From positions 1-46,807 of the forward strand of contig JACGCK010000303.1 of the NCBI GenBank assembly GCA_014925825.1: a DNA stretch of 46,807 bases, read 5' to 3'. This DNA is from Pholiota molesta. Lineage: Eukaryota > Basidiomycota > Agaricomycetes > Agaricales > Strophariaceae. The position numbers and the translations under genes are program-made. Positions 20,880 to 32,493 of the stretch are shown here, piece by piece; position 1 is the stretch's first letter; each line of letters starts with the position of its first letter. The notes below the pieces were generated by a model. The model saw only the letters and a list, made by a program, of their open reading frames with translations, ran no database searches and had not been told where the DNA came from.

Positions 20880-23800
20880 GACTAAAAACTTAGGAGGATA
20901 AGAAATGTAGACTGGTCTTGATTCTTCCAGAGCTTCGCTTGGTTTCCATGTGTCATTTAATTTGAGTGCGCAGCTTTCTCGTTGCTTCTGGCCTGCTATA
21001 GTTTGAGATCACATAGTATTTATCGAGCCTTATGACCAACATTTTTTCGAAGTCTTTCTTTGCCATGGATTGTTGAGGCCGAGTGAGAGCGAGATTATTC
21101 ATCAATAACATCTCCACTACAATTTTTTAGAGTTTGGGAAGGGGCCGATTTTGGCGCACTTTGGAAAATGTGTGGGCCCGCGGAGACTATTACCGTGTAC
21201 CACTCTAGTCTCTCGCATTACAACAAAACCAGAAAACAAATCTGATTTGGCAGAGCTCTCGAGCTTCTTTTCCTAATTTGCCAACGATTCTCGACCATCA
21301 TTATATCAAGGACGTATTTGGAGCTTGGGTGGAGAATTAAATAAACGAAAAAGTAGAGTTCTTCGGGCTGCAATTCCTTTTCAATCTTTCAGTCTATATA
21401 TGCTTACTTTGAGCTGTCAAGCCATCGTCCGCATTACAAGAATTTGGTATTGAATCTAGTATTGATTTAGAACAGTACTTAGGCCATTACTCATGCCGCG
21501 GCCTATGCCTATTATCAGCTGCGAAGAATATGATATTGCGTATCATCGCGGCGCTTCAGGGCTTCCATTCTGTGAAAGAAATCAGCCCGAACAGATCGTA
21601 CATATATACCCACAGGATTTTTAATAATGGTACGGAGGTCGAGGCGCGACACTATCTGTGCATTAGTCCAGATTTGAACCTATAAATAGCTCGGAATTAC
21701 CGACACTGTTATCAAGCGGTTGTGCTGCACCCGTAGCCGCCTCCCATCGTTGCCAATGCACTCCCAAAGGATTCGGTCTGCCGGCTGCTCGGACTCCTGA
21801 GCGCTATTAACCCTTGAAAAGGTGTGACCTCTCTCGCGTCTTGTTTGATGCGAAGAGCTATGAGTATTACTTTTGAATTCGAGGTTTCAGATCTTTCAGA
21901 CCTTGCACCACACCTGCAACTTCTGAAAATGGACCGTATCTTGATCATGAGGCTCTGACATATCTTTCAATGAATTTAATGGTAGATATAATGTGTAAGA
22001 ACCGTGTAGATTGGACCTAGGAAGGTGGCTGAGCTTACTCATTGATTTTTCAACGCCCGTGTAATTCCGAGTCGGCTTGTGTATTGGTCCTTTTTGTTCT
22101 ATCTTGGTGAGCGAATATAATAACCGTATATCCTGCAGCATCTCCGATGCTCCGTTGAAATTTACTCTTGGAAGCGGTGTTTGATGAGAACTGTACCCCG
22201 ATTCGACAGTGCGATGATCGTAAAATAATAATTATAATCGCCAATATACTGTAGCTATAAGACCACGATCTAACCACGTTCTCTTTTCATAATGATTGAA
22301 AGTTTGTGGAAGTACATAGATCTGCGGTAGCGCACATATTAGATCTTATCTCAAACACTGCCACACCCTAGCTAAGCTCGTCCATCAAGGAAGTCCTGAT
22401 ACCTCCTTGACTCTCCCTGCCTGCCACCGTTTCAGAAATGCGACAACACGCCCGGTTACAGCCGGTAGTACTCCATCCGTGGATGGACCCAAGCGTACTA
22501 TCCAGAGCTCGAGGTTGGCTGCAGAATCCGAGCCCGTCACACCCGAATCCCTTGTCACCAAGTTTCCAACTCTTTTTTAGGGACTTGGAATCCATTCTTC
22601 CCCTCTTGGACAATGGGGATTCTCCTTCTTGCTTTGCTAAGATATGTGTATCTTAGGATTACTAGCCGTGCATGGCAGCTTTACGATTCACAATGGTCGC
22701 CTCATGCCACCGAAATCTTACTATCCATATAATTTTAATCAGGCAAAGATCCTATTGAACCAGAAGTATTGAAAGGTGGCGTGCGTAGTGTTTTTGCACC
22801 CTTGGAATTGTTTAATACTTGCAATCTTTGAGATCAAAAGAGGAGTCGTCGATTCGACACGGACAGTGTCCTAAGGCATGTCAGCGAATCTGATTGTCCA
22901 CACTAGTACTTCCCTAGAGCCAGTGAGAGCATAGCCAAAAGTGTCTTTACAAGCTCTGAGGATTGTAGATATAAAGCATTTGTATCTACCCCTATAGAAT
23001 ATCATTGCCTTTCAAGCTCTTGCCACCGTTGAGGCTTTATTAACGATCCGTCAATGTTCAACTCTCGGCGCTTATTTTAACTTTGTAAGTCGGAAGTCCG
23101 GGACGTACAGATATCTATGTCTACTTGATGTCTACCTCGGTATAGCTCCGACAAAATTTGACGGCAGATTGGTACTCCGTAGCATCTAAGCATATAGCTT
23201 TAAAGGTCAGATTTTGGCTTATCAGAGAGAAGGTCCTGGGAATGCGTACTTCTGTACCCCAGGTGGTGTTACTAACTGGTCGGGCCGACTGTGATCGTTG
23301 GGCGCTTTTTTCCCACCGCCATTTTGATCAGATCTCCCATCCCGTCCCCGACCCACCGAAGCGCTGATCGGCCACGGCCGTGAGTAGTCCTAGTCCCATT
23401 ACTTCAATTTCAAACGAGTACTTCAGTGTACTACTGGTGGACGGTACATCACGGCATGCCGCCTACCACCTTTACCTCGATCTGCTTATTGATATCATGA
23501 TCAGATTCGCTCCGAGTGGGCCTTTGGGGATAGTGTTGTATTTGGGATGGTGTCAAAAGTGGGCATAAAAGACGAGCCCACTGTCTGAAGCACAGATAAT
23601 TCTTGAGGCTCATTTTCCTATGTAAAACCCCACACCTGTCTGTTAGATTGATGAACGTTCAAATACTTAATATAAGACAGTGTGAAAGATATATGGCATA
23701 TGTCCAAGTTGTCTCGGCGTATGGCCGCATTGTGGATGTCAGCAGGACACTCGTGAGCGAATTTCCAGTGATGTCGTGTACTTGAACGAGTTTCTGGAAT

Positions 23801-23960
23801 ACATATACACATCAGAACAGATATCGGGGAGTGGGGAGGAGTACGTTCCTCGCTTAAGCAGATTGCATAGTAGACCTTCTTAACGACGCGGTGATGGACA
23901 TGAAACCCTTCCCGTATCCCCCAAAACATCAAGCGCCCTGCCTTTGCTTTTTTCTTAGTG
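20880..23960. other. 3-kb gene-free AT-rich stretch
   Basis: Short open frames only, none with a known domain or consistent splicing. Small inverted repeats occur, for example tcaaggaagtcc...acctccttga near 22384-22409 and ccatccgtggatgg at 22473-22486. No transposon ends or retroelement domains were recognised. Confidence 0.5.
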
Positions 23961-25404
23961 ATGTCGGCGCCTACGAAATTGCCCGATATTGTTACAAAAA
24001 CGTGAGCCACAAAACCGTTCTTTACTCTCAGTTCTAAAATATCCCTTTGCAGGGCAGAGGTTCTCGTAAGTTGGGAATCCATCGACAGCCCTTATCTTCA
24101 TTGAATGTATCGCCATTAGTTGGTCGGATTTCTCGCGAATTGGGCGCTATACGGAGTTCTGGTGCTACAAGTTTGTGAGTCGCTTAGATCATTTCATTCC
24201 GGGCTTTTGATTCACATCTAGACCTCTAGACTTATACACGGTGGCATTTCCCAAGGATCGATTCAGACTGCCTCTCAAAATCACTGTCTATACCACGTTC
24301 CTATTAGAAACTGCGCAAACTGGCCTCATCACTCATGACGCGTTCAAATTCTTTGCTTTCGGGTTCACTGATCCTTCACTGCTCGATGAAGTAAGCACTG
24401 GGTGGTTTTCTATACCTGTAATGACCGGTATAAGTGAGTTATATCTAGCCTTAATCCTAGCTTCAATGTATGGGCGGCTGGTGGGTCTCGATGTTGATTA
24501 TTTGTCCTACACTTCCAGTTGCTTGCGTCGCCCAAGGATTTTATGGTTACCGAATTGGGATTATCACCCAGTCAAAATATCCAGTTAGCGTAATCGCATT
24601 TGTGAGTAGGAAAGCCAATTTTCGGAGATGAACTCATGACATGCTTTCCCTGTCATATAGTTCTCCCTTGTTCAATTAGGTGGGGCTATCGGAATCGGGA
24701 TACAGACGAAGAACGCCCAGTTTTTCAGCAGAGTCTTCTTGAAAGAAGGATCTTTTATCACTACAGGTGTAAGCGCTCAACTTAGGCTCAAGGTTGACAG
24801 GCAGTTATAAATCTCCTTTTCAGATCTGGGAAGCAGGAAGCGCTGTCTGCGATCTGCTTATTGCAGGGATTATGACCTATCACGTATGTTAATCAATTGA
24901 TTGGTCGTTCAAAAACTGATATCATATATGATGCACTAGCTAAGAAAACGAGATACAGGTTACCAGTATACGCATGATATAGTGACCAGGGTTATTCGAC
25001 TGACTATCGGGGACCTTAACAGGTCAGTATTGATTATCTCGTATTTTGAAAGGCGAGATACTCACTTCTATTTGCTCGAAACTATGGCAGCCACTCTCGC
25101 AATTGCCGTTCTGGTTCTGGCATATCTTCCCGGACATCCACCATACTACCAAGCATGCGCATTGATCCTTGGAAAGGCTTATTCAAACTCCATGATGGTC
25201 GCTTTGAATAGCCGAATGAAGGTCATATCAAATTCACCAACCGCATCATGGAATGAAAGTAGTATTCCGCCTCTTCCTTCGAAATCGTCAACTTATGGAG
25301 AAGTGCTGTTTTTCAAACCACTGGACGAAATCGCGTCTGAATCTGGTACTACTGATGTGTCCCGTTCACAGAATGTGAATGTTGTATGCATCGATATGAA
25401 TTAA
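23961..25404 (+). CDS. DUF6534-family seven-segment membrane protein
   Basis: Eight exons join in phase: 23961-24001, 24053-24065, 24120-24174, 24230-24433, 24519-24601, 24661-24768, 24824-24883, 24940-25404. The start gives MSAPTKLPDIVTK, and the helices follow the basidiomycete DUF6534 layout: LLVGFLANWALYGVLVLQVY, then AFPKDRFRLPLK, a helix with LLETAQTGLITHDAF, WFSIPVMTGI, FSLVQLGGAIGIGIQ, GIWEAGSAVCDLLIAGIMTY, and near the end LILGKAYSNSMMVALNSR, the family hallmark. Members are plasma- or endomembrane proteins of unknown function. In the last exon the family's TIETG-LTA segment is disturbed: GTLTA lies one frame away from RLTI, and a probable 68-nt intron (25022-25089) keeps the protein open only if retained. 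Exon 2 is just 13 nt. Confidence 0.8.
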
Positions 25405-25978
25405 TTTAGCTCACGCTGAGAAGGAATCGACGACGTTTGATGTAATCGTCGATGGGAATGGCACGCTCTATGCTGGAAATAAGCGCTCGGGCGAGTTAGA
25501 TACTTTCCAAAGGACTATGCCATGATTTCGATTCAATTGCTCTTTTACATTTCTTATATATTTCTATGTATTATAATGTTGTTTATTTCAATAGTGCGTA
25601 AGGCTGTGCGTTGTCTCGATCGTTCTACTACGCTGGAGTGCAATCAAAGTGAGCGCTTAAATCACTACAGTGATTGGTTGTCAGCCCAACCTGTGGAATG
25701 GAATCATGATCGTTGAATCAATCATAAGTTGCTCCCCATGTCTTGTTCATCACTTAGGGACACTACAGGACTCAAACAGGACTGGCTATCAAGTTATTGA
25801 GAGATAAGATTAGAAAGCTGTTGCGTCAGATGGCAAAACGTGACCTCAGTGTAGGATGAAGTGTCTATTCCCGATTAGGAAATATTATCTGTTCTTGTCC
25901 TCCACCTGCTTCGACTGTCAGCGCCCAACGCACTACCTACCACTGCACCCGTACCTCCTCCGCTGCTAACAATACAAG
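25405..25978. other. Intergenic upstream of the capping-protein gene
   Basis: Holds the 3' UTR of the DUF6534 gene and the promoter of the next gene. The frame 25522-25716 has one hydrophobic segment but no other support. A C/T-rich leader (cgtacctcctccgctgct) directly precedes the ATG at 25979. Confidence 0.5.
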
Positions 25979-27227
25979 ATGGCGGACGTGATCGATTCGA
26001 TGCTAGATCTTATGCGGCGCCTGCCGCCTACACGGACGGAAGAGAATGTCAACACACTGGTTGGGATATGCCCCGACGAGGCGGACGAGCTGCTGCAGAG
26101 CGTCGATCAGCCGCTGCAGGTCATGGTGGATCGCGCGACGGGGCGCGAGTATCTTGCTTGTGACTACAATCGCGACGGGGAGAGCTATAGGTACGTCGCC
26201 CCATCATTCTATCTACGCTCATCAATGTCTGTCGCTGCGCATGCGCGTTGCCTCGTTTTCTGTGATTTCGGGGTGCTGCATGTGCATTCGTCTTCGTTAT
26301 ACGTTCGCTGCGATCGCTGCTGTGATCTTTGTGTATTGATGGATACGATTTCCCCCTAGGTCTCCGTGGTCGAATGAATACGATCCACCCATCGATGACG
26401 GCGCCGTGCCCTCCTCGAAGATGCGCAAGCTCGAGATCCAGGCCAACGAGGCCTTCGACACCTACCGGGAGATGTACTACGAAGGCGGCGTCTCCTCCGT
26501 CTTCCTCTGGGACCCAGAAGACCCCAGCGGCGGCAGCAACTTCGCCGGGGTCGTCGTCCTCAAGAAAAGTGCGTCCGTCCGGCATTTATCCAATATCCAT
26601 ACATAGATCAACGGGAGAGCTGATGCACCGCGCGCTATCAAGCAATGACACCGGCGACGCCGTACGAGCCGTCTGGATCGTGGGACTCGATTCACGTCTT
26701 TGAGACCGTCGAGCGTGGGCGACAGGCGCATTACAAGCTGACGTCCACCGTCATGCTGCAGCTCGTAACGAGGAAGGGCACGGATTCCGACCCCAAAGTG
26801 TCTGCGGACAAGAAGGGGCCGGAGAACTGGAAGCGCGACGGGGAGGTTAGCTTGAGCGGGAGTATGACGCGACAGGTGCGTTTGCTCTCCTGTCGCTCCA
26901 GTGTGGTACTAACACATCACGCGTCCATCTATCACCGCTGGGTGTGATAGACTGAACAGGATTGGCCGCTGCAGGAAAGCGCATCACATATCACGAATAT
27001 TGGTAAAATGATTGAAGAGATAGAAATAAAGATGCGAAATTTGCTGCAAGAGGTAATGTCATTTCCCTCCCCACGGATTCAATTAGGAATTTTGACATTT
27101 GCGACTCCAGGTATATTTCGGCAAAACACGCGACATCGTTTACGACCTACGCAGCGTTGATGATCTTGAGAAAGCCCGACGACAAAAAGAATTGCAGAAA
27201 GAACTCGTGGGCTTCATCAAACGATGA
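25979..27227 (+). CDS. CAP2: F-actin-capping protein subunit beta
   Basis: Five exons, 25979-26190, 26360-26568, 26643-26875, 26951-27052 and 27111-27227, splice in phase to 290 residues, the family length. Capping protein is an alpha/beta dimer that blocks barbed ends of actin filaments at cortical patches. Conserved signatures are [50 protein letters not shown] and FAGVVVLKK, then [29 protein letters not shown] and [17 protein letters not shown]. The C-terminal amphipathic tail, which contacts actin in the family, is present ([12 protein letters not shown]). The first intron is unusually long for this window (169 nt). The gene converges on the cyclophilin gene to its right, with 401 bp between stops. 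Confidence 0.96.
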
Positions 27228-27628
27228 TTAATTGTCGATTGGTGACAATCGCAAAGTAAATGATTTGAGGGTAAAATGCTGAATTGCCATTGAAGCAGGA
27301 ATATTGGATGTAATTTAAATTTTCTGGAATTCTTGGACGTGAGATGACAAGGTAATCGAGCGTATTCCACAAGTCCCTGTAGAGAGGTTGTGCGGCTCAA
27401 GGCAAGTAAAGAAAGATGGCCTGATAAAAAGCGCAAGAGAACGGACGAATGGATTCAGTAAAGCCGATTAATAATAATACATGTACAATCGAGCAACTCG
27501 CTGTCCAGCAAGGAAGCTCTAGAAGGCTTCCGTCATATTGTTCCGCGCGTTAGAACTATGCTTGTCATCCATGGCATGGCAGCGCGTGTTTGAATGGGGT
27601 CAGGCATGGCCAGACCGTCCGGTCATCA
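27228..27628. other. Intergenic between convergent genes
   Basis: Shared 3' region of the capping-protein and cyclophilin genes. It contains aataataatac near 27471, A/T-rich and possibly part of 3'-end signals. No gene seen. Confidence 0.5.
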
Positions 27629-28400
27629 TCATCGTCCTACTAATTTACTATCTGCAATGGGATTAGAGTGGATTGTGACCTGACGCAAAAATTGGGTTGA
27701 GAAAATATTATGTGTCAACTGGCAAGGGTACATACACCTGTTAGCTTGATCTCATTCAACGGCCTGTTTTTGTTATTCACTGGTACACGTTCGATCGAAT
27801 CAAGGGTTGAGTCGGCGCCGTCGATTACCTTGCCAAAGATAGTGTATTTGCCATCCAAGTGCGGCTGCTTTGCGTAAGTAATGAAGAACTGTGACTTGTT
27901 CGTATCGGGACCCGAGTTGGCCATCGCTACAACGCCGCGGTTATTGAACTGCGAAGACAGACGCGGGTCGGATCAGAGACTAAACAATTAGTAATATTTG
28001 AACTGACCTTGAGCGTTGACCTGACTTCGTCTGCGAAAGGCGCGCCCCATATGCTTTGGCCGCCTTTTCCAGAGCCTGTTGGATCGCCGGTCTGCGTCAT
28101 GAACCCCCTGATGTTGCGGTGGAACAGACAACCGTCAAAATAGCCTGATGCACATAGCGCTAAAAAATTCTGGGCGCGCAGTCAGTGGCGATGGCTTTTG
28201 AGGGACGTTAGCGACATACTTCGGCTGCTTTGGGGGCGGCCTCGCAGAATATCTCGATCTAGCAGACATCAGACAGGAATGGGTGACAGTGGGCGGGGCT
28301 ATGACCGACCTTGAGGTCTCCGTGGGTTGTGTGGAGAGTAACAGACTGTGCAAGTGTCAGTGTGCGGCTGTGGAGATGATGGAACGGAAGACAGTACCAT
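27629..28400 (-). CDS. Peptidyl-prolyl cis-trans isomerase, PPIL3-type cyclophilin
   Basis: Six coding exons on the minus strand: 28400-28398, 28345-28310, 28258-28220, 28169-28008, 27948-27736 and 27679-27629, giving 167 residues. It matches PPIL3 (Cyp10-type) almost throughout: [96 protein letters not shown]. Catalytic FHRxI-GFM-Q-GD and QFFIT elements are intact. The family catalyses proline isomerisation and in animals is found with the spliceosome. Exon 1 contributes only the start codon, with GT following ATG directly. The usual C-terminus TIHANPF is represented by [10 protein letters not shown] plus six residues, which needs the donor GTATGT after LTG. Shares a 142-bp divergent promoter with the G-alpha gene. 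Confidence 0.95.
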
Positions 28401-28542
28401 TTTCGTCCATCTTTGGACGTGTCACAATCAAGTGTGAGCCCGTGACAGAAGGCTATAGCAGTCACATACACTAATACGACTGGGAATTGAATACCGCCAG
28501 GCTTGCTTTACTACAACCATCACCCGTCCCCTCCGCCCACCC
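28401..28542. promoter_or_regulatory. Short divergent promoter between cyclophilin and G-alpha
   Basis: The start codons of the minus-strand cyclophilin (28400) and plus-strand G-alpha gene (28543) are only 142 bp apart. Both leaders and core promoters must share this space. The G-alpha side is C-rich (cacccgtcccctccgcccaccc); no TATA box is seen. Confidence 0.7.
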
Positions 28543-30587
28543 ATGGCCATGCGCTCCCCGTCGTTGTACAGCCAGGATGACCCTATTACCGCCGCTATGA
28601 AGCCCCCCATCTCCGAGACAGAGTCCGAGCGCGCCATCCGCCTTGAAGGGGAGGCCGAGGCCAAGCGTATCTCGGAGCAGATCGACGAGGATTTGAGGGA
28701 GGAGCGCGAGCGTTTGAAGAAGCGCAAGACCGATGTCAAGGTCTGACGATGCCCAGCGCCCCATTTATCGCGCATATACTCACTTGCGCATTCGTATTCC
28801 CCAGCTGCTCCTCCTTGGCCAAGCGGAGAGCGGAAAGTCCACGCTCCAGAAGCAGTTCCAGCTTATGTACAAGCCTAATTCGCTGGATCAGGAACGCTTA
28901 TCCTGGAGGACCGTCATCTACTTCAATGTCGTCCGTTCTCTGAAGCACATTCTCAATACTTTGGAGGCCTGGGACGACGTCGCCGACGATATTGATGATC
29001 CTACTGGCACAGCTCTGGATGATGAAAAGCCCCGCAACCATCGCTCTAATGGCAATGCTATCGCAGATCAGCCATCACCTTCGACTTCACTCATTGACGT
29101 CGTAGATGCGACCGGTGCTCAGAGTTCTAGTGGTCATTCTTCTGGCAGCCCTTCTGCGTCAACTAGTTCTGGAGCTATGCATATTGCGAATCTTCGTCGC
29201 AGATTAACCTCCCTCGTCGCAATGGATACGCAACTTGCAGATAGGCTCAGCGGCGGCATCGATGTCTCCGGCTCCGGGAAAGGTGGAGTGTACGTACGCA
29301 GCGGGTGGCAGGCACGCACCATCGAGAACGCTATTGGGAAAATAAAGCAGAAACGCCCTAGCACCAGTGAGAAGAGGGCACGGGAAAGCATATCTGCCGA
29401 AATCCCCCTGATCCTATGGTGGAGGAGGTCGCACGTTTGCTGGAAACAAGCCAGGAGGATATTCACGAACTCTGGGGACATCCCACCGTAAAGCATCTTA
29501 TTGCTAAGCGCCGCCTGAAGTTAGATGAATGGTCCGAGTTGTACGTTTCTTTATTTTTCTGTTTTCTTCGCGTCCGGGAGACTGATCATCTCATCCAGCT
29601 TCCTCAAGCATATTTCCCGTGTGGCATCGGCAGACTACATCCCCACGACTGGTAAATTTGATATTTTCTCATCTATTCAAACGCATACATGAGCTGATAT
29701 TCTCTCAGATGACATCCTACATGCCCGTATTCAGACTATGGGAGTCGCAGAGCACATATTTGACGTTAATATTCATGGAAAGTCAGTGACCTGGCATTTG
29801 TTCGACGTGGGCGGTGCCCGTGGACAACGGCACTCGTGGGTACCCTATTTCGACGACGCAAATGCGATTATTTTCGTGGCGCCTGTGAGCGCCTTTGATC
29901 AGGTACTGCCTCATTTTTTTCGTTTAAAAGAACATCCTACTGATTTCTTATTTTAGTACCTCGAGGAAGACCCCAGAACAAATCGGATCGATGACTCTCT
30001 TCAATTATTCACACAAATTTGCTCCAATGCCCTTTTGAAGAGCGTCCACCTTGTTCTTTTCCTCAGTATGTCGTCTCTATCATCCAACGTGACTGATGTC
30101 ACTAATTGCGTTCGCACGTTCTTTTCGCACGTTCTTAAGATAAGACTGATCTTTTGCGTTCAAAGCTAGATAAAGGGTTAAAAGTTCGAAAATAGTGCGT
30201 GTATGCGTGCGTGGTGGGCTAAAATTTCGTTCTGATCCATTTTTCTAGCATCACCTCCTTTGGGGAGCGGTCCAATGATTACGAGACGGTGGTGCAGTAC
30301 TTCCGCGCCCACTTCCTACAGGTACATCGACGGAACAACGAAAACCGACGAGTGCTATACACTCACTTTACCAGCGTCGTCGTACGTCTTATCCCATGTC
30401 ATTCGAGCTTCTATTCAATGTTCTAATACACCACCATTTCAGGATACGAAAGCTACACAGCGTATTATTGGAAACGGTTCGTTGATATTTCCTCCCATGA
30501 TATCAGCAAAAACTTACCCAGTTGCCGTCTATTTTAGTCCGCGACTCCATATTTAGAGGATACCTCCAGTCGGCGGCACTGGTGTGA
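28543..30587 (+). CDS. Heterotrimeric G-protein alpha subunit, non-canonical basidiomycete type (one apparent frameshift)
   Basis: Nine exons: 28543-28740, 28805-29540, 29599-29651, 29709-29902, 29957-30065, 30140-30194, 30249-30381, 30443-30476, 30538-30587. About 520 residues (usual G-alpha 350), owing to a 66-residue charged N-terminal extension and a Ser-rich insert in the helical domain. GTP-binding motifs: P-loop GQAESGKST, switch I DDILHARIQTMGV (with the catalytic Arg and Thr), DVGGARGQRHSW, NKTD, and TSVVDT in place of TCATDT. In switch II the catalytic Gln of DVGGQ is Ala. There is no Gly2/Cys3 for acylation, and the C-terminus is GYLQSAALV. The frame slips by one base at gaaatccccctg (29398-29410), just before DPMVEEVARLL. 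Conserved sequence resumes at once, and no intron fits, so one missing A or C is likely. Probably membrane-proximal signalling; receptor unknown. Confidence 0.9.
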
Positions 30588-32493
30588 TCTGTGCAATTCG
30601 AACTGCATATTCCGTCTATCCGCCGATGTCCCTCGTGGCCTTGGTTGCCATTGGCGCTTTCCGATACCCCGTTCTTGTGTCTATATCCTGCTTTGTGAAA
30701 TATTCTCAATGTTGTCTAGTATGGCCGTTCTTCGCCCTATATTATTTATGTTTTCCACTTTCTTTTCTTTTCTAATGTTGCTATACTTTCTTCAGCCACG
30801 AACCACCACACAAACATTATTCTTGATACATACCGCCATTCGCTTTATTCTGATGTCAACTTCCTCTCCTTGTACACCACACTAGATTGTATGCCTGTCG
30901 GGGTTCTCTTTAACGGCTATCTCCCTCCCATGGGCTTCATCATCCATCATGGGAGTTAGCCGCCCGCCGGAACCTCTCTTGTCCTAGCTGCCGACACTCA
31001 CTCACTGCCTCACTCACGAAATCACGTCAGTTTTCCCTACTTATTATTGTATTCTCGTCGCCACGACTACCTATAATTATAGTTTCTCTCTAGGTCTTCT
31101 CTTGTCCCAAAGCCTCTATGTAACCTCTTATCACTACAGTGTTTTACCGCTCCTCGGCACAAGCGATTGAAATCATCGAATGGCGTCTCAACACCTGCAT
31201 ATATGAACTAAAAAAGTATCTAGGATTTTCGATAGGTATCTTATAAAATGTATTCTGCAATAAATAAGCACGAATCGAAGTTTAAGATGGCGAGCGTCGT
31301 CGATTTGTGAAATGCGCCGAAAAGGCCCCAAAACCACTCCTTTGCACACCCGTGACACGCGTTACTGCCGCGTTCCCACACCCTATGACCTCCACCAGCG
31401 CTGTCACTCTGGCTGGACTCTTGCTCTCATTGTCTCCATTCCTCATCCTCTGTTTCTGGGCAACTTCGCACAAATTAAGGAGACTTGAAGCTCGGGAACA
31501 TTTTAAGAAGCTATGTAGGTAATAGCGCGGGGCTGTTGATGACGAAATTGGCGTATCTTGCTAGTGCATGTCTTTGTAGCTGTCACACTTCTACGTCTCC
31601 TTTTGACTGGATTTTTTTCTCGTCCAGTTTTTGTCGGATTTTAATAATCTATAGCTCGATTTTTAGCTAATTAAAACGTTCACATTACTGAATTTTATTA
31701 AGTGGCTGCCTGCAGTATTGGCGATGAAATTAAGGAAAGGATTTACTATGTTTTGCATACATTGGCCTTTTCAGCCTTATATATGTCAATTGCTCTTCAG
31801 AATTTTGAGCTAAAAATTTGATATTTTTTCCGTGCGTACATATATAATATATCTACTATCCTGCCAAAAAGCTAAGGGATTGGACGAAAACTGACGAAGA
31901 AATGAGCAGGTGTGCCAAGGAGTGATAGTGTGCCGAGGAGCGGTAAAACACTGTATCAACAAAATGATCAAATTCTTGTACATATTTCCTAACTTCCTAC
32001 ATATTATGCCAAAAATACAATCTCGTGCCGAAGAGCTATCTATCCGATTCTATCGCGGCGAGAAGGCATTTTTGAATAAATCTGATTTAGTGATTCAGTG
32101 AGGCTGCTGTATTTCCGATTCTATGTACATAGAACAACGCCCGAAAGTCGTGATCAAACGCGATTGTGTCTGTTGAGAATACTGAGCTCTACGGTCCACC
32201 GTTTGCATTGTGAATTCATCGCGCGAACATGGACTTGCATTGTAAGTAAGTATGTCGGGCGATAGGATTTGATGAGCAGGAGCGAAAATTACGTTGTATT
32301 TAGGTCGCAAAGTAATTCCCCAAGCATGCCACAGCAGTGCTTTTCACACTTCGCCCTAATAAAGTCATTTTAAGTCAAGGATCCACCGAGATCAACAGAT
32401 CGGGTTCAAAGGATTTGTCAGATACACAAGTGTTCACAACATTCGGAGCGGAAAAATGGGAATCCGCCAAAAATTAAAATAAGGGCCAAAAAA
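30588..32493. other. 1.9-kb gene-free stretch
   Basis: G-alpha 3' UTR followed by AT-rich DNA. An imperfect hairpin around 30918-30962 (ggctatctccctcccatg against catgggagttagcc) could be a structured 3' element. A 46-residue frame from ATG 31385 has one hydrophobic segment (TLAGLLLSLSPFLILCFW) but no other support. The six A residues at 32488-32493 are the T-run terminator of the minus-strand tRNA. Confidence 0.5.

Noticed and set aside
23618..24082. 154-codon minus-strand frame overlapping the start of the DUF6534 gene
   Set aside because: The plus-strand exons match the family and join in phase; the minus frame has no recognisable feature.
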